Assembly: GCF_900115605.1 (NCBI RefSeq)
Contig: NZ_FOXC01000011.1
Coordinates: 1-64,000 of the forward strand
Reading direction: 5' to 3'
Source: Halolactibacillus halophilus
GTDB taxonomy: Bacteria > Bacillota > Bacilli > Bacillales > Amphibacillaceae
Length of the DNA stretch: 64,000 nucleotides
The notes under the pieces are model-generated. The model did no database searches and was not told where the DNA came from. It saw only the letters and a list, made by a program, of their open reading frames with translations. Numbering within the stretch: position 1 is the stretch's first letter; every line of letters begins with the position of its first letter. Shown one piece after another: positions 28,749-37,584 of this stretch. A program made the position numbers and the translations under genes.

Positions 28749-28997
28749 ATGAGTATGCCATTATCGTTAGAATGGACATTAGTAACGGAAGGAAAAGAGC
28801 GTCGACAAGAAGATGAAGATAATCACTTTACGTTAACGCTTGAAGGGTATCGTTTATATCCGCTGCATGAACGGATTGAAATTAGACGACACCAAACATC
28901 TGACCAAATCGGTTTTGGGGAAATTAAATCATTAACCTTTACAGAAAATAAAACCGAGATCCTTTATCAATTAGTCTCACTTTATAGTGTGAATTAA
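28749..28997 (+). CDS. Small DUF2584-like protein
   Basis: An 82-residue protein of unknown function matching, from memory, the Bacillaceae DUF2584 family: start MSMPLSLEWTLVTEGKE, central YRLYPLHERIEIRR and end YQLVSLYSVN. GAGG lies upstream of the ATG. It is placed 31 bp after sbcC and before a strong terminator, so it is probably the last gene of the sbcDC operon. Confidence 0.7.
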   Translation: MSMPLSLEWTLVTEGKERRQEDEDNHFTLTLEGYRLYPLHERIEIRRHQTSDQIGFGEIKSLTFTENKTEILYQLVSLYSVN

Positions 28998-29020
28998 GTC
29001 ACGTACAACCCGTCATGTCA

Positions 29021-29064
29021 ACAAAGGTTATTCCCTATCTTTTTCTAGGGAGTAACCTTTGTTT
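29021..29064. terminator. Terminator after the sbcDC operon
   Basis: AAAGGTTATTCCCT pairs with AGGGAGTAACCTTT (one G-T pair) around a T-rich loop, with TTT following. Confidence 0.85.
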
Positions 29065-29166
29065 AGTAATGATCCCGTTGTTTGTTGCCATATTGATAAA
29101 CACGAAGCATAAGAGTTGATTGGCAGCACCTTTCACCGTACACTGTAATTAAAAGGTGGGATGAAG

Positions 29167-30120
29167 ATGACAAATCAAATCGCAACATTCGCAGGGGGTT
29201 GTTTCTGGTGTATGGTAGAGCCATTCGATGAACAGCCCGGTATTGAAAAAATTATCTCTGGCTATACGGGGGGACATACCGAAAATCCAACGTATGAGGA
29301 AGTCTGTTCTGACACAACCGGTCACGTTGAAGCGGTTCAAATTACGTATGACCCAGAGGTATTTCCGTATGAGAAACTGTTAGACTTGTTCTGGCGTCAA
29401 ATTGATCCAACCGATGATGGGGGACAATTCCATGACCGCGGGGAGTCCTATCGAACCGCTATTTTTTATCATAATGATGAACAAAAAAAATTAGCGGAAC
29501 AGTCTAAGCAACAACTGAATGATACGGGAATCTTTAAACAACCGGTGGTGACGGAGATCAGAAGAGCGTTTACCTTTTATCCGGCAGAAGACAAACATCA
29601 AGATTATTATAAAAATCATCGCTTCCATTATCGTCTATATAAAAAAGGTTCAGGGCGTGCGGACTTCATGAATAAAACGTGGCATCAACAACCGAATAAA
29701 ACGGAACTAAAACAACGGTTGAGCGATATGGCGTATCACGTTACCCAAGAGAACGGGACAGAACCCCCATTTAAAAATGCCTATCACGATAACAAGGAAG
29801 ACGGTATTTATGTTGATATCGTTAGTGGCGAACCACTGTTTTCAACAACCGATCAATACGATGCCGGTTGTGGGTGGCCAAGCTTTACTCGTCCTGTTAG
29901 TCGTGAACGACTTGAAGAGAAGATGGACACAAGTCACGGTATGCGCCGAATTGAAATACGGTCTAAACAAGCCGATTCGCACTTAGGGCACGTATTTGAT
30001 GATGGACCAAAAGACCAAGGGGGCAGTCGCTATTGCATTAATTCAGCGGCCTTGCGGTTTATAAAGAAAGAAGATTTAGAGACAGAAGGTTACGGCGAAT
30101 ACGTGCGTCTTTTTGAGTAA
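29167..30120 (+). CDS. msrAB: Peptide methionine sulfoxide reductase MsrA/MsrB fusion
   Basis: Repairs both S- and R-epimers of methionine sulfoxide. Residues 1-150 form MsrA, with the catalytic [11 protein letters not shown] and [19 protein letters not shown]. Residues 175-315 form MsrB, with [21 protein letters not shown] and the catalytic Cys in [11 protein letters not shown]. MsrB lacks the two CxxC zinc pairs, as in many Firmicutes fusions. I favour ATG 29167; ATG 29161 overlaps the GGTGGG ribosome site. It is monocistronic between two terminators. Confidence 0.94.
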   Translation: MTNQIATFAGGCFWCMVEPFDEQPGIEKIISGYTGGHTENPTYEEVCSDTTGHVEAVQITYDPEVFPYEKLLDLFWRQIDPTDDGGQFHDRGESYRTAIFYHNDEQKKLAEQSKQQLNDTGIFKQPVVTEIRRAFTFYPAEDKHQDYYKNHRFHYRLYKKGSGRADFMNKTWHQQPNKTELKQRLSDMAYHVTQENGTEPPFKNAYHDNKEDGIYVDIVSGEPLFSTTDQYDAGCGWPSFTRPVSRERLEEKMDTSHGMRRIEIRSKQADSHLGHVFDDGPKDQGGSRYCINSAALRFIKKEDLETEGYGEYVRLFE

Positions 30121-30145
30121 GCACGCTTAAGCTAAATAGTTAACC

Positions 30146-30193
30146 AATATCACCGACTCAAGTCGCATGTGTGACTTGAGTCGGTGATATTTT
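30146..30193. terminator. Terminator of msrAB
   Basis: A very long perfect stem (AATATCACCGACTCAAGTC against its complement) with a 6-nt loop and TTT after it. Confidence 0.92.
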
Positions 30194-30278
30194 CTTACAT
30201 AGAGTAAAAGGACGAACGCCAGGTAAAGGTCCAGACTTTTTTTAAAAAACAGCTGTTTTAAAGATGGAGGTACTCAAT

Positions 30279-30767
30279 ATGACAAAGATTAGACAAGCGA
30301 ATGAAGCAGATATTCCAGCGATTCAACAAATTGCAACGGAGAGTTGGCATCATACATATCAAGACCTAATGCCACTTAAAATTATCAACCAATGTGTCGA
30401 GACGTTTTATCAAGAAGACGTGCTGATAAAACGGATAGCCGACCGTTGTGTCCTCGTTGCTAGTGAGGATCAGGTGATTAAAGGCTTTTTAGATGCGTCA
30501 GAAAATCTCCAAGATGCCCACCTTTATGCTTTATACATTAAACCAGGTGCTACCCGTCAAGGGATTGGATCGCGTCTTTTTTATGACTATATCAATCGCG
30601 AACACCCTCAGTCATTGACTGTAGACGTTGAAAAAGGAAACGAAAAGGCTGGGCGTTTTTATCAAAAACATAACTTTAAGTATGAGGCAACGTTTGTTGA
30701 TGAGGTCTTTAATTATCCACTACAAACCGAGCGCTACATTTTAATGTTTAGGGTAAGTGGTGATTAA
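30279..30767 (+). CDS. GNAT-family N-acetyltransferase
   Basis: A 162-residue GNAT fold protein transferring acetyl from acetyl-CoA to an unknown amine. The acetyl-CoA loop is visible as GATRQGIGSRLFYDYI near residues 88-103, preceded by the LYALYIKP strand; VEKGNEKAGRFYQKHNFK forms the C-terminal motif. The ATG at 30279 is 8 nt after GGAGG. No neighbour suggests the substrate. Confidence 0.88.
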   Translation: MTKIRQANEADIPAIQQIATESWHHTYQDLMPLKIINQCVETFYQEDVLIKRIADRCVLVASEDQVIKGFLDASENLQDAHLYALYIKPGATRQGIGSRLFYDYINREHPQSLTVDVEKGNEKAGRFYQKHNFKYEATFVDEVFNYPLQTERYILMFRVSGD

Positions 30768-30867
30768 CGGCTATTTGAATTAAAAAACGGCGAGAATTAA
30801 CTTATCTTTTTTCTCTAAACGTGATAAACTAGAACAGAAGTTTATTGAGACAAAGGAGAGACGGCTT

Positions 30868-31077
30868 GTGATTCATAAAGATTGGGAACAGCGAGAGACG
30901 ATTAAAAAGATTCGTTGTGTTCATGCAGATGCAAAGAAGTTTGTCGTTGACACGATGTTAACACCTGGAAAAGAATATGAAGTGAAAAATGAAACGGATG
31001 AATTTTATTTCATCATTGATAACTCCAATCGCATTGGTGGATTTAGAAAAGAATATTTTTCTGAAAAAAATGACTAA
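30868..31077 (+). CDS. Small DUF6501-like protein
   Basis: A 69-residue protein of unknown function resembling Bacillaceae DUF6501: start MIHKDWEQRETIKKIRCVHADA and GKEYEVKNETDEFYFIIDNSN. It starts at GTG 30868 after AAAGGAGAG. It looks like a small beta-rich domain. It has its own upstream spacer and lies before a phosphatase gene. Confidence 0.7.
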   Translation: MIHKDWEQRETIKKIRCVHADAKKFVVDTMLTPGKEYEVKNETDEFYFIIDNSNRIGGFRKEYFSEKND

Positions 31078-31160
31078 AGGTGGTTTTCTAGGTTCAATTT
31101 AAGGTAATAGTTTAGGTAAGAACGTTTTTAATGATACTAGCCTCAGGGGGAGATGGTCAC

Positions 31161-31700
31161 ATGAAACAACTGATACTTATTCGACATTGCCACGCAGAAG
31201 GTAAGCATAAAGATTCACCGCTGACGAATTTAGGTGTGAATCAAGCGCGTCGCTTGGCGGAATACTTAGAAACAGAAGGACTTAAACCAGAAAAGTTGGT
31301 ATCAAGTCCGTATATGCGTGCGGTAGAAACGGTACGTCCTTATGCGAGACAACATCATCTTGAGGTGATAAAAGATACACGCCTCCAAGAACAAGTATTA
31401 AGTGATCAACCCGTTGATGATTATATCGGCGTCGTACAAGCATCTTTTAATGATCCGGATTATAAGCTCCCGGGCGGAGAATCCGCAAAAGATGCCCTTT
31501 GTCGGTTTAAGCAGGTCATTGATGAGTATAGTGAAGAAAACGCGCCACTTTTAGTGGTGACGCATGGTCATTTACTCGCCCTTTACCTAAATGAAATTAA
31601 CCCGGATTTTGACTTTAAAGATTGGCAAGTACTAAAGAATCCTGACGTGTTTATTATCCATATTGATGGCGATCATCAAGAATTAAAACACGTGTGGTAA
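31161..31700 (+). CDS. Histidine phosphatase family protein
   Basis: A 179-residue member of the phosphoglycerate mutase-like branch 1 phosphatases. The phosphohistidine motif reads LIRHCHAEG (RHC instead of the usual RHG), the SSPYMRAVETV block follows, and the second histidine is in VVTHGHLLALYL near 136. The ATG at 31161 is preceded by AGGGGGAGATGG. The substrate is unknown. The Gly-to-Cys change beside the catalytic His may affect activity but occurs in other members. Confidence 0.85.
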   Translation: MKQLILIRHCHAEGKHKDSPLTNLGVNQARRLAEYLETEGLKPEKLVSSPYMRAVETVRPYARQHHLEVIKDTRLQEQVLSDQPVDDYIGVVQASFNDPDYKLPGGESAKDALCRFKQVIDEYSEENAPLLVVTHGHLLALYLNEINPDFDFKDWQVLKNPDVFIIHIDGDHQELKHVW

Positions 31701-31733
31701 TATATTGCGTACACATTAAGAGGAGGAAAATAA

Positions 31734-31979
31734 ATGGCTTTTGTAATTACATCGGCATGTATTGATGAAAAAGCAGGCGAATGTCAAGAAGTGTGTCCTG
31801 TTGATTGTATCGAAGAAGGAAAAGATATGTACTACATCGACCCGGATATTTGTATAGATTGCGGGGCGTGTGAAGCGGTCTGTCCTGTAGATGCGATTTT
31901 CATGGAAGATGAAGTACCAGAATCAGAACATGACTATATCGCACTTAACCGCCGTTTCTTTGAAGAAAATGAAGGATAA
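31734..31979 (+). CDS. fer: Ferredoxin with two iron-sulfur clusters (7Fe type)
   Basis: An 81-residue electron carrier. The first cysteine set is C-x7-C-x3-CP (residues 9-22), typical of a 3Fe-4S cluster, followed by CIDCGACEAVCPVDAI binding a 4Fe-4S cluster. The C-terminal HDYIALNRRFFEENEG extension is common in such ferredoxins. AGAGGAGG precedes the ATG. It is monocistronic with a terminator 3 bp after the stop. Redox partners are not apparent nearby. Confidence 0.92.
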   Translation: MAFVITSACIDEKAGECQEVCPVDCIEEGKDMYYIDPDICIDCGACEAVCPVDAIFMEDEVPESEHDYIALNRRFFEENEG

Positions 31980-31982
31980 CAT

Positions 31983-32019
31983 AAAAGGATCGTAAGCTAT
32001 GTGCTTACGACCCTTTTTT
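31983..32019. terminator. Terminator of the ferredoxin gene
   Basis: GGATCGTAAGC and GCTTACGACC form the stem, flanked by AAAA and TTTTTT. Confidence 0.9.
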
Positions 32020-32059
32020 AATAGAAAAATTTAGTTTATTGATTGAGCCTGATTTTTCG

Positions 32060-32341
32060 TTAATACGCCGTCCTAAACCGGTTGTAACCGACTAGTTCTT
32101 CACTCACTTCAATATCGACATCGGTTACTTTCGCAGAAGGACTGATGCCACTTTTTAATTCATCAATAAGTTGGTAGACTTTACTCGCTTCCCCTTCAAT
32201 TTCTGTTTCAACTGTGCCATCAGATAAGTTTTTCACATAACCAAACACACCAATCTCATTTGCTTTTATTTCAGCCATGTAGCGGAAACCAACGCCTTGA
32301 ACGCGGCCATGAACAATGACGTGTGCATGTAGCTTTCCCAT
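32060..32341 (-). CDS. acyP: Acylphosphatase
   Basis: A 93-residue enzyme hydrolysing acyl phosphates. It has the signature VHGRVQGVGFRYM, whose Arg (near residue 18) binds phosphate, and VKNLSDGTVETEIEG with the catalytic Asn near residue 36. I chose the ATG at 32341, after AAGGAGTG; upstream in-frame codons lack a ribosome site. It is convergent with the ferredoxin gene and divergent from trhP1. Confidence 0.93.
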   Translation of the reverse strand: MGKLHAHVIVHGRVQGVGFRYMAEIKANEIGVFGYVKNLSDGTVETEIEGEASKVYQLIDELKSGISPSAKVTDVDIEVSEELVGYNRFRTAY

Positions 32342-32487
32342 AAAAACACTCCTTTCCTTACCGGCGTCACTTAAATATTTGTTTTCTGCAGTTATATAAA
32401 TGTAATACCCGCTCAACATAGCGATAAAACGATGAGAATCGTTGCAACCGCTTAAATATAGTATTCATAATAAAAAGTACGTTTAAG

Positions 32488-32529
32488 TGTGATAAAAGTC
32501 ACATCATTTTTATGTGAAACCTTTATAAT
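32488..32529 (+). promoter_or_regulatory. Crp/Fnr-type operator and promoter of trhP1-trhP2
   Basis: TGTGA-TAAAAG-TCACA at 32488-32503 is a perfect Crp/Fnr-family dyad. TATAAT at 32524-32529 gives an expected start near 32536, placing the dyad centre about 41 bp upstream, the classical class II activator position. No good -35 hexamer is present, as expected for an activator-dependent promoter. Confidence 0.65.
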
Positions 32530-32562
32530 TATCCTTAGACTGTATTTTTAGAGGTGACAAAC

Positions 32563-33486
32563 ATGACAAACTATCAACCAGAATTACAAGCGACCGCTAA
32601 AGACATGGATGAATTAAAACGTGTTTTAACAGCAGGTGCTGACGCCGTCTTTGTTGGGCATCAACAATTCGGTAACCGCGTCGCGGGTGATTTTACATTA
32701 GAAGAAATCGAAGCGGCCACAAACTTTGCCAAGCCGCTCAATAAGAAGGTTTATGTGATGGTCAATGCCATCTATCATAATGATCATTTACGTGATTTGC
32801 CTGAGTACTTAACCGCGTTACAAACGATGGGTGTCGACGGCATTGTCGCAGGTGACCAAGCGATTTTTCAAATCATTCAGGATTTAGCGTTTGACTTACC
32901 ACTGATTTGGAACCCAGCTACACTTTCAACGAACTATCAAACACTTAACTTTTGGCATAGACGCGGCGCAACGCGGGCAGCATTATCGAATGAATTACGC
33001 TTAGATGCCTCGATCGAAATTAAAGCGAAAGTCGACTGTTTGATTGATATTCAAGTCCACGGGATGAGCTGTATTTTCCAGTCTAAACGTAAACTCGTGA
33101 AGAACTATTATGACCATATTGAACGCGACTATGAACCAGAAGTTAAGCGTTTCATTAAAGAAGACCGTAAATCAGAAACACATTATCCAATCTTTGAAGA
33201 TATGAACGGGACGCATATTATGAGTACATCTGACTTAATGATGATTGATCATTTAGATGAGATTTTAGCTGGTCAAATTGATGGGCTAAAAATTGAAGGT
33301 ATTTTAAAATCTACCGATTATAATGAACAGATTGTCGCGATTTACCGTGAAGCGATTGACACATGTCTAGAAGACAAAGCAGCTTATCAAATGAAAAAAG
33401 CGCGCTTCAAACAAGCCATCTTTAATATTCAACCGAAAGACCGACAACTTGACACCGGTTTTTATTTCAAAGAACAGATTTATTAA
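32563..33486 (+). CDS. trhP1: U32 peptidase-family tRNA hydroxylation protein (YrrN/TrhP1-like)
   Basis: A 307-residue U32 'peptidase' family protein. In B. subtilis the yrrN-yrrO pair (TrhP1-TrhP2) is needed for 5-hydroxyuridine in the tRNA wobble position by a prephenate-dependent route. This is the shorter, divergent partner: it has MSCIFQSKRKLVKNYY where the partner has a Cys-rich set, and KIEGILKSTDYNEQIVAIYR. ATG 32563 is 6 nt after GAGGTG. The pair is 15 bp apart, so co-transcribed. Confidence 0.82.
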   Translation: MTNYQPELQATAKDMDELKRVLTAGADAVFVGHQQFGNRVAGDFTLEEIEAATNFAKPLNKKVYVMVNAIYHNDHLRDLPEYLTALQTMGVDGIVAGDQAIFQIIQDLAFDLPLIWNPATLSTNYQTLNFWHRRGATRAALSNELRLDASIEIKAKVDCLIDIQVHGMSCIFQSKRKLVKNYYDHIERDYEPEVKRFIKEDRKSETHYPIFEDMNGTHIMSTSDLMMIDHLDEILAGQIDGLKIEGILKSTDYNEQIVAIYREAIDTCLEDKAAYQMKKARFKQAIFNIQPKDRQLDTGFYFKEQIY

Positions 33487-33501
33487 AAAGGGGTAAAGGC
33501 G

Positions 33502-34728
33502 ATGGAAAACACAAGACGAAAACCAGAACTACTTGCACCAGCAGGTAACTTAGAAAAGTTAAAATTTGCGATTCATTACGGTGCCGATGCCGTTTATATC
33601 GGCGGGAAACAATTTGGCCTCCGTTCAAACGCGGGTAACTTTACCTTTGATGAAATGCGTGAAGGGGTTGAATTCGCGGAAAAATACGGTTCAAAAGTCT
33701 ATGTAGCAACAAATATTATTGCACATGATGAGAACTTAGAAGGCGCACATGAATACTTTAAGACACTTTATGAGGTCGGGGTTCATGCGGTCATCGTCGC
33801 AGACCCAGCACTTATTCAGGCTTGTCGTGAAGCGGCACCGGACTTAGAAGTGCATATTTCAACCCAAGCGTCGATTGCGAACTGGAAAACAGCTGAATTT
33901 TGGAAAAATGAAGGCGTTCCACGGGTCGTACTTGCACGTGAAGTATCAGTTGATGAGATTCGCGAAATGAAAGAAAAAGTCGATATTGAAATCGAAGCGT
34001 TCATTCACGGGGCCATGTGTATTTCATACTCAGGCCGTTGCGTGTTATCTAATCATATGACCGCACGTGATGCCAACCGCGGTGGCTGTGCCCAGTCTTG
34101 TCGCTGGAAATATGATTTATTTGAAGATGGTACAAATAATACGACAGAAGTGTCGGATGAAGCAGATGAAATGTATACGATGAGTTCACAAGATTTAAGT
34201 ATGGTTGAACATTTACCCGACTTAATTGAAGCGGGTGTGGATTCACTAAAAATTGAAGGACGAATGAAGTCGATTCACTACGTTGCGACAGTCGTAAACG
34301 TCTATCGTAAAATCATTGATACCTATTTCGAAGACCCAGAAAATTATGAACTAGACCCAGCTTGGGTGGATGAGATTTGGAAGGCCGCACAGCGCAATCT
34401 AACGACCGCCTTTTATTATCATGAACCAACGCATAAAGATCAGTTATATGGTAAGCCAGAGCGCTTACCAAAATATGATTTTGCGGGACTTGTGTTAGAT
34501 TACGATCAAGACACACAAATCGCCACGATTCAACAACGTAATAACTTTGGTGTTGGTGATGAAGTTGAATTCTTTGGACCGAACTTCACTCACTTTAAAC
34601 AGACAATCACTGAAGTGTACGATGATAAAGGTGAAGCGATTGACCGGGCGAAGCATGCGATGATGATCACTAAAGTCAAAGTTGACCAGCCGGTAGAGTA
34701 TCTTAATATGATGCGCAAACAAAAATAA
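33502..34728 (+). CDS. trhP2: U32 peptidase-family tRNA hydroxylation protein (YrrO/TrhP2-like)
   Basis: A 408-residue U32-family protein. It shows the start PELLAPAGNLEKLKFAIHYGADAVYIGG, the family signature EAFIHGAMCISYSGRCVLSNH near 165-185, and the further cysteines in GGCAQSCRWKY that bind an iron-sulfur cluster with them. KIEGRMKSIHYVATVVNVYR follows. The C-terminal beta domain (after about 320) is typical. AAAGGGG precedes the ATG. With trhP1 it likely acts on tRNA; the upstream methyltransferase gene yrrM of B. subtilis is not adjacent here. Confidence 0.88.
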   Translation: MENTRRKPELLAPAGNLEKLKFAIHYGADAVYIGGKQFGLRSNAGNFTFDEMREGVEFAEKYGSKVYVATNIIAHDENLEGAHEYFKTLYEVGVHAVIVADPALIQACREAAPDLEVHISTQASIANWKTAEFWKNEGVPRVVLAREVSVDEIREMKEKVDIEIEAFIHGAMCISYSGRCVLSNHMTARDANRGGCAQSCRWKYDLFEDGTNNTTEVSDEADEMYTMSSQDLSMVEHLPDLIEAGVDSLKIEGRMKSIHYVATVVNVYRKIIDTYFEDPENYELDPAWVDEIWKAAQRNLTTAFYYHEPTHKDQLYGKPERLPKYDFAGLVLDYDQDTQIATIQQRNNFGVGDEVEFFGPNFTHFKQTITEVYDDKGEAIDRAKHAMMITKVKVDQPVEYLNMMRKQK

Positions 34729-34739
34729 AAATACTTTTT

Positions 34740-34777
34740 AAGCATACGATGACATCACTGTTGTCGTGTGCTTTTTC
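34740..34777 (+). terminator. Terminator of trhP1-trhP2
   Basis: AGCATACGATGAC pairs imperfectly with GTCGTGTGCT, followed by TTTTT. Confidence 0.7.
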
Positions 34778-34996
34778 ATTTTGAGGAAAGAAAAATCATT
34801 AAAGGTATTGTGAGAACAAACTAAATACTTTTTTGTATCTCAATGATTAGACATTTAAATCGCTTAGTTTGGAATGTTTTCTAATAATTTGAAAAAAGTG
34901 TTGATAATCGTCATGTAAATTGATACGTTAGTATATAATGTTAAACATTATATTAGGTGAGTTTCGTTTGAAAAATCATCAGACTGATGTGAAAGA

Positions 34997-35919
34997 ATGA
35001 AGGATAATAGAGAGAAGCTTATTGTGTTGTTATTCATTGTTGGTCTCGTTGTGGTCATGACCTTTGGCTTTAGCATCATCAATAGTGTCAATCAGACACA
35101 TCAACAGTTAAATAACGAGGTTCAATTTTTACACCAACTCGTTAGAGACATGGAATATAATATCTCAGAGACAATCAATCGTGACTTAGAAGAAGCAGGT
35201 AGTGATATTCATTCAGTGGACGTTCAATACTTATCGGCTGAACCTGACAGTCAAGAGGTCACCGCCGATATCTTTGTGACGTTAAAAGAAACGAATCCTG
35301 ATGCGACGTATGCGCTAAAGACAATTGATATACAGTCGCAAGAGCACAAGCATCACCTATTAACTTATGTAAGTGGCACAACCTATAAAGTCGCGTTATC
35401 ACTTCCGGTAACGAACAATTATACATTCAATGTCACTGAAGAAAAAGCAGATGGGGCAAAAAGACTAATGTCGACGGATGAAAGTGATTTGCCGATACGT
35501 GATGAACTGTCGTATGATCGCATTAACCTGATGCAGCATCATATCGGTTTAGATAGCGGAGAGTTTATGGCTGGATTTGATCTGAATATAACAGATTATC
35601 AGTTAGATGCGTTTGGCCTCCAACATGTCACTATTGAAGTCTGGCACGACGGTAATCAAGTCGTTAATCAAGACATTACGGACCAGTTAACGAGAGAACC
35701 TTCACACGAGATGGAAGAATATTATACTGGAGCATCTATGAGTGATGACGCCTACTATTATGATGATGGCACTATAGAGAGCAAAATGTATCGGATTACT
35801 TCTATAACGGGAGTTTTCGCGTGGATGGTTTAAGAGACGTTAGTTTAGATCACATTGTTGTACACGTTAAGGTGGAAACGCATGACGGTGTAATCGAGCA
35901 CTTTGCGCTTACGTATTAA
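34997..35919 (+). pseudogene. Frameshifted gene for a membrane-anchored extracytoplasmic protein
   Basis: An unknown protein of about 305 residues interrupted by one frameshift. The first frame (ATG 34997) gives a signal anchor (LIVLLFIVGLVVVMTFGF), a short coiled coil and beta-rich repeats rich in Asp and Thr, and stops at 35831. Just downstream, another frame continues coherently from about 35770 (EQNVSDYFYNGSFRVDG ... VHVKVETHDGVIEHFALTY) to a stop at 35917-35919. The shift lies between about 35755 and 35790. A possible 10-codon leader (TTG 34968) ends on the ATG. Sequencing error is not excluded. Confidence 0.6.
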
Positions 35920-35967
35920 TGAGCGTCTTTACTGAAACATTAATGAATATATTTGTCTACACGTCAT

Positions 35968-36014
35968 AAAATAAGCGGCTGGGGAAATCAATTATTCTCC
36001 GTCGCTTATTTTTC
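35968..36014. terminator. Terminator before the carotenoid operon
   Basis: AAATAAGCG with GGGGAA pairs with TTCTCC and CGCTTATTT, followed by TTT. Confidence 0.88.
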
Positions 36015-36143
36015 ATGACGGATTTGTACGTCATGAGTACCACTCGCTCTTAACGGACAAAAGGGAGGGATTAAAAGGCACTATAAAAGGGTATAGAAGC
36101 ATGTAACTTAGACGTTTTTATACATAATAGGGAGTGGAAGCAT

Positions 36144-36869
36144 ATGAAAAGAAAACCCATACTCTTACCTGTTTTTTTAGTGTGGTATACGATTGGTGTT
36201 ATTCTGCAAGTCTTTTTTACCGTACCTGATGCGCTCGCTTTTTCGAAGCCATTATTTCTCATCTTTTACTCGGTCAGTCTCATCGAGTTGATTTGGATAT
36301 TTGAACAAAAAGGCAAGGCGTTACTGGTTGGGAGTGCTATTGTAGGTGTCGTAACATTTTTTATTGAAGTGCTTAGTGTCGAGACGGGTTTTCCGTTCGG
36401 GGAATATGATTATACTTCCGTACTCGGTCCGCTCGTGTTAGGTGTACCGTTTACGATTGCCCTAGCTTGGGTGGGGGTGTTATTAAATAGCTTGTTGATG
36501 GCGAGTCAAACAAGCAAATGGCGGCGGGCGATTGAGACGGGTATATGGGTTGTGATAATTGATTTGATTTTAGATCCGGTCGCGATCTTCGAATCATTTT
36601 GGACGTGGTATAACCCAGGGACCGTTCATTACTTCAATATTCCCATTACGAATTTTGTTAGTTGGTTTGTGATTGGGGCAGGACTTAGTCTACTATTCCC
36701 ACTGTACGAGCGTCCAAGACCATTAGCCCGAACGAATACGTTGATTTTTGAGCTGATGTTGTTGATGTTTGGTTTGTTGTCGTTGAAGCATGACGAGATT
36801 GTCGTCTTTGGCTTAAGTGTTCTTTTTATCCTATTAGCTGAAGGGAAATACCGTTATGATTACCGCTAA
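36144..36869 (+). CDS. cruF: Carotenoid biosynthesis membrane protein, CruF-like
   Basis: A 241-residue integral membrane protein with about seven helices of the carotenoid-biosynthesis family (DUF422) that includes the lycopene-type 1,2-hydratase CruF. Conserved features visible are ETGFPFGEYDYTSVLGP, GVPFTIALAWVGV, DLILDPVA and the W-rich FWTWYNPGTVHYFNIPITNFVSWF region. GGGAGTGG precedes the ATG. It opens a four-gene cluster in which each gene overlaps the next, like the C30 carotenoid tailoring clusters of Bacillaceae. Hydratase activity is inferred from the family. Confidence 0.8.
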   Translation: MKRKPILLPVFLVWYTIGVILQVFFTVPDALAFSKPLFLIFYSVSLIELIWIFEQKGKALLVGSAIVGVVTFFIEVLSVETGFPFGEYDYTSVLGPLVLGVPFTIALAWVGVLLNSLLMASQTSKWRRAIETGIWVVIIDLILDPVAIFESFWTWYNPGTVHYFNIPITNFVSWFVIGAGLSLLFPLYERPRPLARTNTLIFELMLLMFGLLSLKHDEIVVFGLSVLFILLAEGKYRYDYR

Positions 36870-37584
36870 ACATGTTTCCCTGTTTAAGTCGGTGTTCTAT
36901 CGCTATCTTAAGTATTATTTATTGAAGAAGCAGTTCGGGAAAATTGTTGTACATGGTCAGTTAACGCCAGTAGAAAAGCCAGTGTTGTATTTGATTAATC
37001 ACAGTTCTTGGTGGGATGGTTTGATTTTATTTTATTTAGTTGAAACGTTAACGAAACAAAATCATTATGTGATGATGGATGAAACCGGACTGAAACGTTA
37101 CCCGTTTTTCCGTAAATGCGGGGCGTTTAGTCTGAATAAATCAAAGCCCCGGTCATTAGTCGAGACGTTTCAGTATATGGATCAACTCATGACGCAGCAA
37201 CAGCCTATTTGGGTGTTCCCTCAAGGAAAGGTCGAACACCAAGAAGCGGTACCATTTGTTTTTGAACCAGGACTTGGTCGCATCATGACATTAAAAGAAC
37301 ACGTCCATGTCGTACCCGTCACATTACAATATGTCTTCTTAGAAGAACAAAAACCAGTGGTATCGGTTATGATTGGTGAAGCTCTCATCACTAATAAAAA
37401 GGACAAATCGAAGCGAGAATATCTAAAACAAGCTGAGGCATTGATGACGAAGCAATACAGGATTCAAAAACAGATGATGATTGATGATCCTCACTTTTAT
37501 AAAGCTCCCACATGGCAGTCAATCCTGAAGTCTTCGCGCTCAACGAGTGATTGGTTAGATGCCTTTAAGAGGACAAAGCGATGA
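36856..37584 (+). CDS. PlsC-type acyltransferase in the carotenoid operon
   Basis: A 242-residue acyltransferase of the lysophospholipid acyltransferase fold. The catalytic NHSSWWDG (H-x4-D) is near residue 52, and FPQGKVEHQ (FPEG-type block II) is near 118. In a carotenoid cluster it probably acylates a glycosylated carotenoid, the role CrtO plays in staphyloxanthin; ordinary phospholipid synthesis is the alternative. It overlaps the upstream gene by 14 bp and the downstream by 4 bp (ATGA). Confidence 0.82.
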   Translation: MITAKHVSLFKSVFYRYLKYYLLKKQFGKIVVHGQLTPVEKPVLYLINHSSWWDGLILFYLVETLTKQNHYVMMDETGLKRYPFFRKCGAFSLNKSKPRSLVETFQYMDQLMTQQQPIWVFPQGKVEHQEAVPFVFEPGLGRIMTLKEHVHVVPVTLQYVFLEEQKPVVSVMIGEALITNKKDKSKREYLKQAEALMTKQYRIQKQMMIDDPHFYKAPTWQSILKSSRSTSDWLDAFKRTKR

